Source of the DNA: Demequina activiva | Lineage (GTDB): Bacteria > Actinomycetota > Actinomycetes > Actinomycetales > Demequinaceae | DNA length: 64,000 bases | Direction: 5' to 3' | NCBI RefSeq assembly: GCF_016862815.1 | Contig: NZ_BONR01000001.1 | Location: 911,305-975,304, forward strand | In this document: positions 16,909-25,356 of the stretch, one piece after another | How the letters are laid out: the number at the start of each line of letters is the position of its first letter | Position numbering within the stretch: position 1 is the first letter of the stretch | Notes under the pieces: model-generated | Told to the model about the DNA's origin: nothing | Seen by the model: only the letters and a program-made list of their open reading frames with translations | Databases searched by the model: none | Position numbers and translations under genes: made by a program

Positions 16909-19900
16909 GTGAGCGCAGTCGACTCCGGCGTGGGCCGGGCCACCGCCGCGCGCTGGCGCCTCGCACGCCGCATCGGCGTGGGACTGCTGGTGGGCGTGGT
17001 GGCCGTGGGCGCGGTGGTCGCGCCGGGCTTCGACGAGCGCGAGGTGGAGCCGGACAACCCGTCGGTGTGGGCGCTGCAGACCGCGACGGGAGAGCGCTTC
17101 GCGCGCGTCAACACGGTGGTCTCCGAGCTGGACACGGTCAAGGACGTGAGCTCGCCCAGCGACATCATCCAGGCCGAGGACCGCCTGCTGGTGTACTCCG
17201 ACAACCTGGCGTCCGTCACCACGGTCGACGTGGCGCGCCCCGTGGACATCGACGAGGCGGCCGAGGGCATGGCGGCGACGCCCGCCGGGACGGACGTGGT
17301 GGTTCACGCCGGGGACTGGGTGGCCTACCTGACGGACACCGGTGAGGTGCTCGCGGGCCAGGTCTCCAGCGGCGCCGCGGTCACGCCGAGCCCGATCGAT
17401 CCCTACCGCGACGTGGTGGTGGGCGAGGGAGAGGACCGGCCGCAGTTCCGCGCGGTGGCGGTCGCGGTCACGGCCGATGGCAGGGTCGCGGCGTACTCGG
17501 CGGAGCGGCGCTCCGTGTTCGTCGCGGACCTGCGTGACGGAGCGCGCCCGGAGGAGATGGCGCTGCCCGAGGGACCCGCGTCGGAGGACGCGCAGATCAC
17601 GTTCGCGGGGGACCGGTGGGCGGTCCTGGAGCCCGAGACGGGGCTGGTGTGGATCCAGGATCTTGCGGAGCCGGTGGCGACCTCCGCCGCGACGGGCGCG
17701 CGGCTGCAGGCCTCCACTGACTCGGCATCGAGCGTGGTGGTGGCGGACGAGTTCGGGGCGATCTCGGTGCCGCTCGACGGTACGGCTCCCGCACGGGTGC
17801 ACGGCTCCACGGAGCTGGCGCTCGGCGAGCCGGCGCAGCCCGTCGCCATGCCGGGCTCAGGCGTGGTGGTGGGTGCGTGGCTGCCGGTGGGCGAGGGGCC
17901 CGGCACGCTGTGGATGTCGAACGGCACCACGACCACGCTCGACTACGGCGAGGGGACCCTGGGCGAGCGTCGCAGCCCGCAGCTGCGCAGCAACGGCTCG
18001 CGGGTGGTGCTGAACGAGACGCGGTCCGGCTGGGTGTGGGCAGTCCCGTCGGGTGCGCTCCTGCCTTCCTCCCAGCAATGGGTCGCCGATGAGGACGACG
18101 TCGCGTCCGCGCCGGACGAGGAGGTCGCGACGCAGGTCGCGGAGCCGCGCGCGCCGGTGGCCGCGGACGACTCGTTCGGCGTGCGCGCCGGCCGGCAGGT
18201 CATGATCCCGGTGCTGCTGAACGACCACGACGCGAACGAGGACATCCTGACCGTGGTGCCCGGCTCAGCGGCGGGCCTGGACCCCAGCTTCGGCACGCTG
18301 TCGACGTCCGATGACGACCAGGCCATCGTGGTGGACGTGGCTCCCGGTGCGACCGGCAGCGCGACGTTCACGTACGTGGTCTCGGACGGCACCACGGACG
18401 ACGGCCTGCAGTCCGCTCCCGCCACGGTCACCCTCACGATCAAGGATCTTGACGAGAACTCCGCTCCCGTGTGGTGCGGCGTCGAGAACTGTCGCATCAC
18501 CTGGCCCAGCCCGCAGGTCGCGCCTGGCGGCACCGTCTCCGCGGACGTGCTCAATGGCTGGGTGGACCCCGAGGGCGACCCCATCTATCTGGTCTCCGCG
18601 ACCACGGACGCGACCGTGGGGCTGGTCGCGGCGTCGCCGGAGGGGCAGGTGTTCTTCCAGCACACCAACGCCTCCTCCACCGAGTCCGGAGCGGTGCCCG
18701 TCGAGGTGACGGTCTCCGACTCCCACGGCGCCCAGGCGTCGCGCCCGCTCACGATCGCCGTGCTGGGCGAGCCGCAGCTGCGCGTCGACGATGTCGCGGT
18801 CACCGTGACGGCCGGGGTCACCGCGACCGTCGACGTCGCGAGCCAGGTCAGCGGCGCGCGCGGCCCGCTCGCCGTCACCGAGGCGGCGATGGGGGTCGAC
18901 GACGCCGCGGCGATCTCCGTGGCGCAGGGCCTGATCGGCTTCACGTTCGCCGCCGACGCGCCGGGCTCGTACCTCGTGGACTTCACCGTCACGGATGGCG
19001 TCGCGGAGACTCGCGGCGTGGCGCGTATCACGGTGATCCCGCCGGAGCAGGAGCGCCTCACCACCCTGCCGCTGACCGCGTTCGTGCGCGCCCGCGAGGA
19101 CGCCACGGTCGACGTCCTCTCCGCCGTGACCAATCCCGGCGGCCACGTGCTGCTGCTCAGCGACCTCACCATCGAGCCCGAGGATGGCGCGCAGCTGTCC
19201 GCGGACGTCGTGGGCCACAGCGCACTGCGGATCAGCGGTGAGACCGCCTCCGGCCAGGCGGGACCGCTGGGCGTCGTGTCCTACGAGGTCTCCGACGGCA
19301 GTGGCCGGGAGGAGGCGTCCGTGCGCGGCGAGATCACCGTGATCCTGCTGGGATCGGACTCGCCCACCACGCCGCTCGCGGTGGACGACTCCATCACGGT
19401 GCGGGTGGGGACGCAGGCGGACATCGCCGTGCTCGCCAACGACGTGGGTCCGGCCGGCAACGTCATCGCGCTCGATGCTGACTCGGTGGAGTCGGACCCG
19501 GGCTCCGGGCTCGCGTTCCCCGCCGGCACCCGGATCCGCTACCTCGCGCCCGACCAGCCGGGCGTGTACGAGATCCGCTACGCCGCCTACGTGCTGGGCT
19601 ACCCCACCCAGCAGGACACGGCGCGCGTGGTGGTCACGGTGCTCGCGTCGGACACCAACCAGCCCCCCACGCCGCGCACCCTGAGCGGACGCGTCGCATC
19701 GGGCGAGTCCGTGCGCCTGCCGTTCGTGGGCACCGGGATCGACCCCGACGGCGACACGGTCGCGCTGCAGCGCGTGGAGACCCAGCCGGCGTCGGGCTCG
19801 GCGCGCGTGTCCTCCGACGGTCAGGAGATCGTCTACAGCGCGGACCCGGGATTCTCGGGACAGGTCGCGTTCACGTACAGCGTGGTCGACGCGCGCGGCC

Positions 19901-22900
19901 AGAGCGCCGTGGGCACGGTCGCGGTGGGCGTGCTCGCGGCGGATGTCGACCCCCGTCCCGTCACGTACTCGGACTACGTGCAGGCGCAGGTGGGCCCGGA
20001 CAGGCGGGTGCTGATCAGCCCGCTGACGAACGACATCGATCTCGCGGGCGGCGAGCTCGAGCTGATCGAGGCGACACCTGACGCCGCGCCGGGCTCTGCG
20101 GAGCACGCAGACCTCGCGGAGCGGCTGGTCGGGATCGAGGACGGTCGCGTCGAGATGCTGGTGGGCGAGGAGCCGGGGACCTACTCCTACGTGTACTCGG
20201 TGCGCAACCAGGGCGGCAGCACCGCGATCGGCCGCATCATCCTCAAGGCGGTGCGCGAGCCGATCGCGGACGTCCCCATCGTGCTGGACACGGTGCTCAC
20301 CGCGGAGAACAGGGAGCAGTTCGAGACCGGGGTCGACGTGCTCACGGACAAGGTCTCGTGGGGATCAGGGGACGCCTCGACGCTCACGCTGTCTCTGTGG
20401 GGAGACCCTCAGGACCTCACCGTGTCCGGCCGTTCGATCTCCGGACCGCTGCCGGAGATGGGCAGGCTCATCCCCTTCCAGCTCGATGGGACGAACTTCG
20501 CCGGGGAGGCCGTCACCACCTACGGCTTCCTGCGCGTCCCGGGGGAGGAGGACGTGCGTGTCGCCCTCAAGGATCCGTTCACCCCGCCCGAGGTCGACGA
20601 GGGCGCCTCGGTGACCTTCGATCTGCTCGACCTCATCGCGCTCCCCGAAGGCGTCGAGGTCTCGATCGACGGCGATGGCGTGACCGCGTCCGGGAACCGA
20701 GCGGACTCCGAGTGTCGCTTCATCGCGGGGACGACGCTGCGCTACACGGCCGGCGAGGGCGAGCCCTACACCGACACCTGTCTGGTGCCCGTGCTGATCG
20801 CCGGGCAGGACGAGCCCACGCTGCTGCCCGTGCCGATCGTCATCATCGCGGAGATCCCGCAGCCCATCCTGACGGGCGGCTCGCTCGAGGTCTCGCCCGG
20901 AGACTCGACCACGTTCGACCTCGCATCCATGGTGACCTGGCCCGCCGGCGCGCAGTCACGCCCCGTCGAGATCGCCCACGCCTACAGCGGCGCCATGTTC
21001 GAGGTCACCCGGTCGGGGACCGAGCTGACGGTGAGCGCCCGGTCGCGCGAGGCGATCCCGGGCCAGGCGGACGCGATCACGGTGTCCCTGCCCTCCGACC
21101 CCACGACGCCGGCGGTGTCCCTCACGCTCAAGGTGGGCCCCGCGCCGTCCAAGCTGCCCAAGGGCGCGAGCGTCGTGCAGACCTGCTCGCAGGCGTCCGG
21201 CTCCTCCTGCCAGGTGACGGTGGTGGGCGCGAACGGCGAGGTGAACCCGCTGCCGGACGTCCCCTTGGAGCTGGTGTCTGTCAGCGCGGGAGGCTCCTGC
21301 CCCGACGTCACCTTCTCGCTCGTGGGCAGCACGGGCATCAGGGCCTCGTGGACGGCCGATGCGCCGGGTGCGGTGTGCGACGCGACGTTCGCGGTTCGCG
21401 ACGCCCAGGGCCGCGTGAGCGCCGGCGACCGGCTGGGCTCGGTGAGTATCGACCTCCAGGGCTTCCCTGCGGGCCCCGCCGAGGTGCGGCAGGTGGGCTT
21501 CGGCGACGGCACCGCGACCCTCGCGGTGAGCCCCGGCGGTGCACGCTCGTCGTACCCCTCGATCTCCGGCTTCGCCGTGTACGACGGCAACCGCCAGGTG
21601 GCGTCCTGCGACGCCAGCGGGACGTGCGGCCAGATGACCGGGCTCACCAACGGCGATCAGCGCACCTACACGGTCCGCGCGGTCAACACCGTGGGCGAGT
21701 CCAAGGCCGGCGTGTCCACCGTCGCATGGTCATACGCGCCGCCGCGAGCGATCACCGGCCAGTCCGTGAGCCCCGCGAGGACGTCCAATGGCGCCGGCCT
21801 GCAGGTCGAGCTGCGGTTCACCGTGTCCGACCCGTCGACGCGCGAGGTGCGGATCACGAGCCCCACGGGACAGCCGTACGTCCACACCGTGCGCGGCACC
21901 GGCGCGCAGCCGGTCGTGACGTACGCGCTGGGCTCCAACTCGCCCCAGGACATCACCCTGACCCCGGAGACGTCGTTGCCCCTGCCCCCCGTCGACGGCG
22001 CCCAGGCCACCGGCGCGGCCGTGTCCGTGCGCGGCAACGGCGTGGGCAGTCCCACCATCGAGTCCGTCAACAACGCGACGTACGAGCAGACCTCGCTGGA
22101 CTCCGCGCAGGTGGACGTCGCGGTGACGCTGGGCGGTGCGGGCAGCACCGTCGGCATCGGCGTGTACAACGGCAACCGATGCGATGTGCAGACCACCGGC
22201 ACCGCGGCGGGTATCTACCGGATCACGGTGGACGGCCTCAGTCCGTTCCAGTACCAGACCCGCACGGTCTGCGCGGTCAGCACCGTGCCGAGCACCGGCC
22301 CGCAGTCCTTTGGCGAGGCACAGCGTGACGTCGCGCTCCTGCCCCGCCGACAGCCGCCCACGCCGGTCGTCACGTCCCCCTACTCGGTGGGCACCACCTG
22401 CGCCGTCACCGGCTCCCTCGCGTGCGCGGTGAACCTCAACTCCGTGTCGCAGCCCAGCTTCGAGCGGCTCGGCGGCGGCGAGTCCAGGTGGGTCGAGATC
22501 CGCTACTTCGAGGGATCCGCGTCGAACCAGAGCTCGAGCACGTCCTTCCCCATCCGCGACCGCCACAACGTCAGCGCGCCCGTGTGGGCCAAGTGGTGCT
22601 CGGTGTACGACGCCTCGTACTGCGGCGGCGCCGTGCAGCTCACCCCCGCGGGGGGCAGCCCCGCCTACGCGCCGTCGGTGAGCACCGAGATCTGCGCTCG
22701 CCTCGACGGCGGTGCTGCGCGCTTCCCCACCCCCGCCGGTCCGCTGCCCGCTCACGTCCTGGGCTCGTGGCAGAAGTTCGACTACAACGGCGACCCCATC
22801 ACCGGATCGGACTTCTCGACGCTGGCCAGCGGCCAGCTGACGGTGTCCTTCCAGGGTGCGCTCGCCGGCATCGGCGCGGTGACCTTCGACCCGATCCAGT

Positions 22901-22962
22901 GCCAGAACCCCGCCGTCGCCCCGCCACCCGAGCCGGACCCCAGCCCGGAGCCGTCGCCATGA
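16909..22962 (+). CDS. Giant exported Ig-like/cadherin-like repeat protein
   Basis: 2017 residues. A signal-anchor helix (~21-40, IGVGLLVGVVAVGAVVAPGF) is followed by a beta-rich, propeller-like region to ~400. About ten Ig/cadherin-like repeats then run to ~1450, several with Ca-binding-type Asp/Asn patterns such as VLLNDHDANEDILTV, GIDPDGDTVAL and WVDPEGDPIYL. Fibronectin III-like modules follow, holding pairs of Cys that would be oxidised outside the cell. The end is Pro-rich (PPPEPDPSPEPSP). It should be tethered to the membrane and reach into the wall as adhesin or scaffold. The GTG start is three bases after the kinase stop. No catalytic motif is visible. Confidence 0.85.
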   Translation: MSAVDSGVGRATAARWRLARRIGVGLLVGVVAVGAVVAPGFDEREVEPDNPSVWALQTATGERFARVNTVVSELDTVKDVSSPSDIIQAEDRLLVYSDNLASVTTVDVARPVDIDEAAEGMAATPAGTDVVVHAGDWVAYLTDTGEVLAGQVSSGAAVTPSPIDPYRDVVVGEGEDRPQFRAVAVAVTADGRVAAYSAERRSVFVADLRDGARPEEMALPEGPASEDAQITFAGDRWAVLEPETGLVWIQDLAEPVATSAATGARLQASTDSASSVVVADEFGAISVPLDGTAPARVHGSTELALGEPAQPVAMPGSGVVVGAWLPVGEGPGTLWMSNGTTTTLDYGEGTLGERRSPQLRSNGSRVVLNETRSGWVWAVPSGALLPSSQQWVADEDDVASAPDEEVATQVAEPRAPVAADDSFGVRAGRQVMIPVLLNDHDANEDILTVVPGSAAGLDPSFGTLSTSDDDQAIVVDVAPGATGSATFTYVVSDGTTDDGLQSAPATVTLTIKDLDENSAPVWCGVENCRITWPSPQVAPGGTVSADVLNGWVDPEGDPIYLVSATTDATVGLVAASPEGQVFFQHTNASSTESGAVPVEVTVSDSHGAQASRPLTIAVLGEPQLRVDDVAVTVTAGVTATVDVASQVSGARGPLAVTEAAMGVDDAAAISVAQGLIGFTFAADAPGSYLVDFTVTDGVAETRGVARITVIPPEQERLTTLPLTAFVRAREDATVDVLSAVTNPGGHVLLLSDLTIEPEDGAQLSADVVGHSALRISGETASGQAGPLGVVSYEVSDGSGREEASVRGEITVILLGSDSPTTPLAVDDSITVRVGTQADIAVLANDVGPAGNVIALDADSVESDPGSGLAFPAGTRIRYLAPDQPGVYEIRYAAYVLGYPTQQDTARVVVTVLASDTNQPPTPRTLSGRVASGESVRLPFVGTGIDPDGDTVALQRVETQPASGSARVSSDGQEIVYSADPGFSGQVAFTYSVVDARGQSAVGTVAVGVLAADVDPRPVTYSDYVQAQVGPDRRVLISPLTNDIDLAGGELELIEATPDAAPGSAEHADLAERLVGIEDGRVEMLVGEEPGTYSYVYSVRNQGGSTAIGRIILKAVREPIADVPIVLDTVLTAENREQFETGVDVLTDKVSWGSGDASTLTLSLWGDPQDLTVSGRSISGPLPEMGRLIPFQLDGTNFAGEAVTTYGFLRVPGEEDVRVALKDPFTPPEVDEGASVTFDLLDLIALPEGVEVSIDGDGVTASGNRADSECRFIAGTTLRYTAGEGEPYTDTCLVPVLIAGQDEPTLLPVPIVIIAEIPQPILTGGSLEVSPGDSTTFDLASMVTWPAGAQSRPVEIAHAYSGAMFEVTRSGTELTVSARSREAIPGQADAITVSLPSDPTTPAVSLTLKVGPAPSKLPKGASVVQTCSQASGSSCQVTVVGANGEVNPLPDVPLELVSVSAGGSCPDVTFSLVGSTGIRASWTADAPGAVCDATFAVRDAQGRVSAGDRLGSVSIDLQGFPAGPAEVRQVGFGDGTATLAVSPGGARSSYPSISGFAVYDGNRQVASCDASGTCGQMTGLTNGDQRTYTVRAVNTVGESKAGVSTVAWSYAPPRAITGQSVSPARTSNGAGLQVELRFTVSDPSTREVRITSPTGQPYVHTVRGTGAQPVVTYALGSNSPQDITLTPETSLPLPPVDGAQATGAAVSVRGNGVGSPTIESVNNATYEQTSLDSAQVDVAVTLGGAGSTVGIGVYNGNRCDVQTTGTAAGIYRITVDGLSPFQYQTRTVCAVSTVPSTGPQSFGEAQRDVALLPRRQPPTPVVTSPYSVGTTCAVTGSLACAVNLNSVSQPSFERLGGGESRWVEIRYFEGSASNQSSSTSFPIRDRHNVSAPVWAKWCSVYDASYCGGAVQLTPAGGSPAYAPSVSTEICARLDGGAARFPTPAGPLPAHVLGSWQKFDYNGDPITGSDFSTLASGQLTVSFQGALAGIGAVTFDPIQCQNPAVAPPPEPDPSPEPSP

Positions 22963-22993
22963 CCACCCCTCCCGTCCACTTCAAGGAGCCCCG

Positions 22994-23959
22994 ATGACCC
23001 TCACTGATGAGCAGGCCGACTGGTTCGCCGGTACCTTCAAGGCGCTCGCCGACAACGTCGAGCGCGCCGTGCTCGGCAAGCGCCACGTGGTCGAGCTTGC
23101 GTTCACCACGATGGTGTCCGAGGGCCACCTGCTGCTCGAGGACGTGCCTGGCACCGGAAAGACGTCGCTGGCGCGCGCTCTCGCCCAGACGGTGAAGGGC
23201 ACCGCGACCCGCATCCAGTTCACCCCGGACCTGCTGCCGGGCGACGTCACGGGCATCACGGTGTTCGATCAGAAGCAGGGCACCTTCGAGTTCCACGCGG
23301 GGCCCATCTTCGCGAACGTGGTGCTGGCGGACGAGATCAACCGTGCGAGCCCCAAGACCCAGTCGGCGCTGCTCGAGGTGATGGAGGAGGGCAACGTCAC
23401 CGTCGACGGCCACACCCGTTCCGCCGGGTCGCCGTTCATGGTGGTCGCGACCCAGAACCCGGTCGAGCAGGCCGGCACCTACTCGCTGCCCGAGGCGCAG
23501 CTGGACCGCTTCATGATGCGCACGTCGCTGGGCTACCCGGACCACGGCGCGACGCTGCAGATCATCGACGCGGGACGTCCGCCCCGTGTCACCGTCAGCC
23601 CGCTGGTCGAGCTGCAGACCATCGCCGCGATGACGGAGCTGTCCCGGCAGGTGCACACCAGCCCGCTGGTGCTCGACTACATCGCGCGCATCGTGGACTC
23701 GACCCGCAACGCCACCCAGGTGCGCCTGGGCGTCTCCGTCCGTGGCGCGATCGCGCTCGCACGCGCATCCCGCACGTGGGCTCTCGCTCACGGGCGCACC
23801 TACGTCACGCCCGATGACGTCAAGAACCTCGCGGACCCCATCCTGGCGCACCGCCTCATCCTCGACCCCGAGGCCGAGTTCGACGGCGTGACCGCGACCG
23901 CCGTGATCGGCCAGATCCTCCTCGACACCCCGCCGCCCACGCAGAAGGATCTCGTGTGA
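22994..23959 (+). CDS. MoxR-family AAA+ ATPase
   Basis: 321 residues. Walker A is EDVPGTGKTS, Walker B is VVLADEINRASPKTQSALLE, and GTYSLPEAQLDRFMMR is the sensor/arginine-finger region characteristic of MoxR. Such ATPases act as chaperones for assembling or activating partners carrying VWA or DUF58 domains. AAGGAG precedes the ATG. The stop overlaps the DUF58 gene start (GTGA), matching the usual moxR-DUF58-tgpA order. Confidence 0.95.
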   Translation: MTLTDEQADWFAGTFKALADNVERAVLGKRHVVELAFTTMVSEGHLLLEDVPGTGKTSLARALAQTVKGTATRIQFTPDLLPGDVTGITVFDQKQGTFEFHAGPIFANVVLADEINRASPKTQSALLEVMEEGNVTVDGHTRSAGSPFMVVATQNPVEQAGTYSLPEAQLDRFMMRTSLGYPDHGATLQIIDAGRPPRVTVSPLVELQTIAAMTELSRQVHTSPLVLDYIARIVDSTRNATQVRLGVSVRGAIALARASRTWALAHGRTYVTPDDVKNLADPILAHRLILDPEAEFDGVTATAVIGQILLDTPPPTQKDLV

Positions 23960-25356
23960 GCCGAGGGTCCACCGGCCGCACCAGGGCCGACCGCACCGCC
24001 GCCGGGCACACGCGAACCGGGTACACCCGGTCCGGCGTGACCCGTGCAGGCACGCGCACGCGCACCCAGCTGACGGGTGAGTCGCGCGGACGGTGGGTCG
24101 CCCTGGGCCTGTGGGCCCTGCACGCCACCCGCACCGCCTCGGACGCGGTGCGACACGCGTGGACCGAGGCGCGCTCCGTGGTCACGCCGGCCGGCTGGGC
24201 CGCGATCGCCTGGGTGGTGGTGGGCCTGGTGCTGGGACTGGCGTTCGGGTGGGGCGAGTTCCTCATCGGAGCGGCCGTGGGCCTGGTGCTGCTGCTCATG
24301 GCGCTGCCGTTCCTGCTGGGCCGCGAGCAGTACGTGGTGGACTTCTCGCTGGGTCACGACGCGGTGGTCGCGGGCACGGATGCCGCGGGCGAGATCGTGG
24401 TGACCAACCCGCGGGCCCGCATCGCGCTGCCCGGGCGCGTGGATGTGCCGGTGGGCGAGGGGCTGATCGACTTCCACGTGCCCCTGCTGCGCCGCGGCCA
24501 CGAGCACCGCGAGGCCATCGTGATCCCGGCGCCGCACCGAGGCATCGTCGATGTGGGACCCGCCACCACGTCGCGGTCCGACCCCCTGCAGCTGCTGCTG
24601 CGAGAGTTCCACTGGGCGGAGGTGCGAACGCTGTTCATCCACCCCGTCACGATCGCGATCCCCAGCACCTCGATGGGCTTCATCCGCGACCTCGAGGGGC
24701 GCACCACCCGCACCATCACCAACGAGGACATCTCCTTCCACGCTGTGCGCGAGTACGCGCGCGGTGACGCGCAGCGCCAGATCCACTGGAAGTCCACGGC
24801 GAAGACCGGCACGCTCATGGTGCGCCAGTTCGAGGAGACGCGCCGCTCGACCATCTCGATCCTGCTCGACCTCGACGAGCGCTCCTACTCGTCCCCGATC
24901 GAGTTCGAGATGGCGGTGAGCGCCGTCGGCTCGCTGGGGGTGCGGGCGATCCGGGACGGTCGCGACGTCGAGGTGGTTGTCAGCGGTGAGGTGCCCGAGT
25001 TCGCCCAGGCCTCCGTGCGCTCGCTCAGCGCCCTCCGGGTCACCACGCCGCGCGCTCTGCTCGACGACCTCGCGGGCGTGGACGCGGGCGTCGACGTGGT
25101 CGCGCTGCCCACGCTGGCCCGCATGCTCGTCGACTCCTCGGCAGAGACATCGCTGGCCTTCCTGGTCACCGGCTCCTCCGCGCTGCTGCCGCACCTTCAG
25201 TCCGCGGCGCTGGCCTTCCCGTCCGACGTCGCAGTGGCCGCCGTGGTGTGCGACCCGCAGTCCGAGCCGTCCATGCACGCGGTGGGACGCACGCGAGTGC
25301 TGAGCCTGGGCATCCTCGACGATCTGCGCCAGCTGCTGGCACGGGGTGCGACATGA
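23956..25356 (+). CDS. DUF58-domain membrane protein with Thr-Arg repeat N-terminus
   Basis: 466 residues. The first ~45 residues are basic and repetitive, with five-residue units GHTRT-GYTRS-GVTRA. Two membrane helices follow (~88-110 and ~113-135). The soluble part contains REYARGDAQRQIHWKSTAKT, the DUF58 signature, and a VWA-like strand (TISILLDLDERSYS). DUF58 proteins are thought to be handled by MoxR and to work with transglutaminase-like partners in the envelope. The start is a GTG overlapping the moxR stop by 4 bp, and the end overlaps the next gene (ATGA). Confidence 0.9.
   Translation: MSRGSTGRTRADRTAAGHTRTGYTRSGVTRAGTRTRTQLTGESRGRWVALGLWALHATRTASDAVRHAWTEARSVVTPAGWAAIAWVVVGLVLGLAFGWGEFLIGAAVGLVLLLMALPFLLGREQYVVDFSLGHDAVVAGTDAAGEIVVTNPRARIALPGRVDVPVGEGLIDFHVPLLRRGHEHREAIVIPAPHRGIVDVGPATTSRSDPLQLLLREFHWAEVRTLFIHPVTIAIPSTSMGFIRDLEGRTTRTITNEDISFHAVREYARGDAQRQIHWKSTAKTGTLMVRQFEETRRSTISILLDLDERSYSSPIEFEMAVSAVGSLGVRAIRDGRDVEVVVSGEVPEFAQASVRSLSALRVTTPRALLDDLAGVDAGVDVVALPTLARMLVDSSAETSLAFLVTGSSALLPHLQSAALAFPSDVAVAAVVCDPQSEPSMHAVGRTRVLSLGILDDLRQLLARGAT

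Noticed and set aside
18265..20106. 613-codon frame antisense to the giant exoprotein gene
   Set aside because: Arg/His/Gly-rich shadow without start-site signals.
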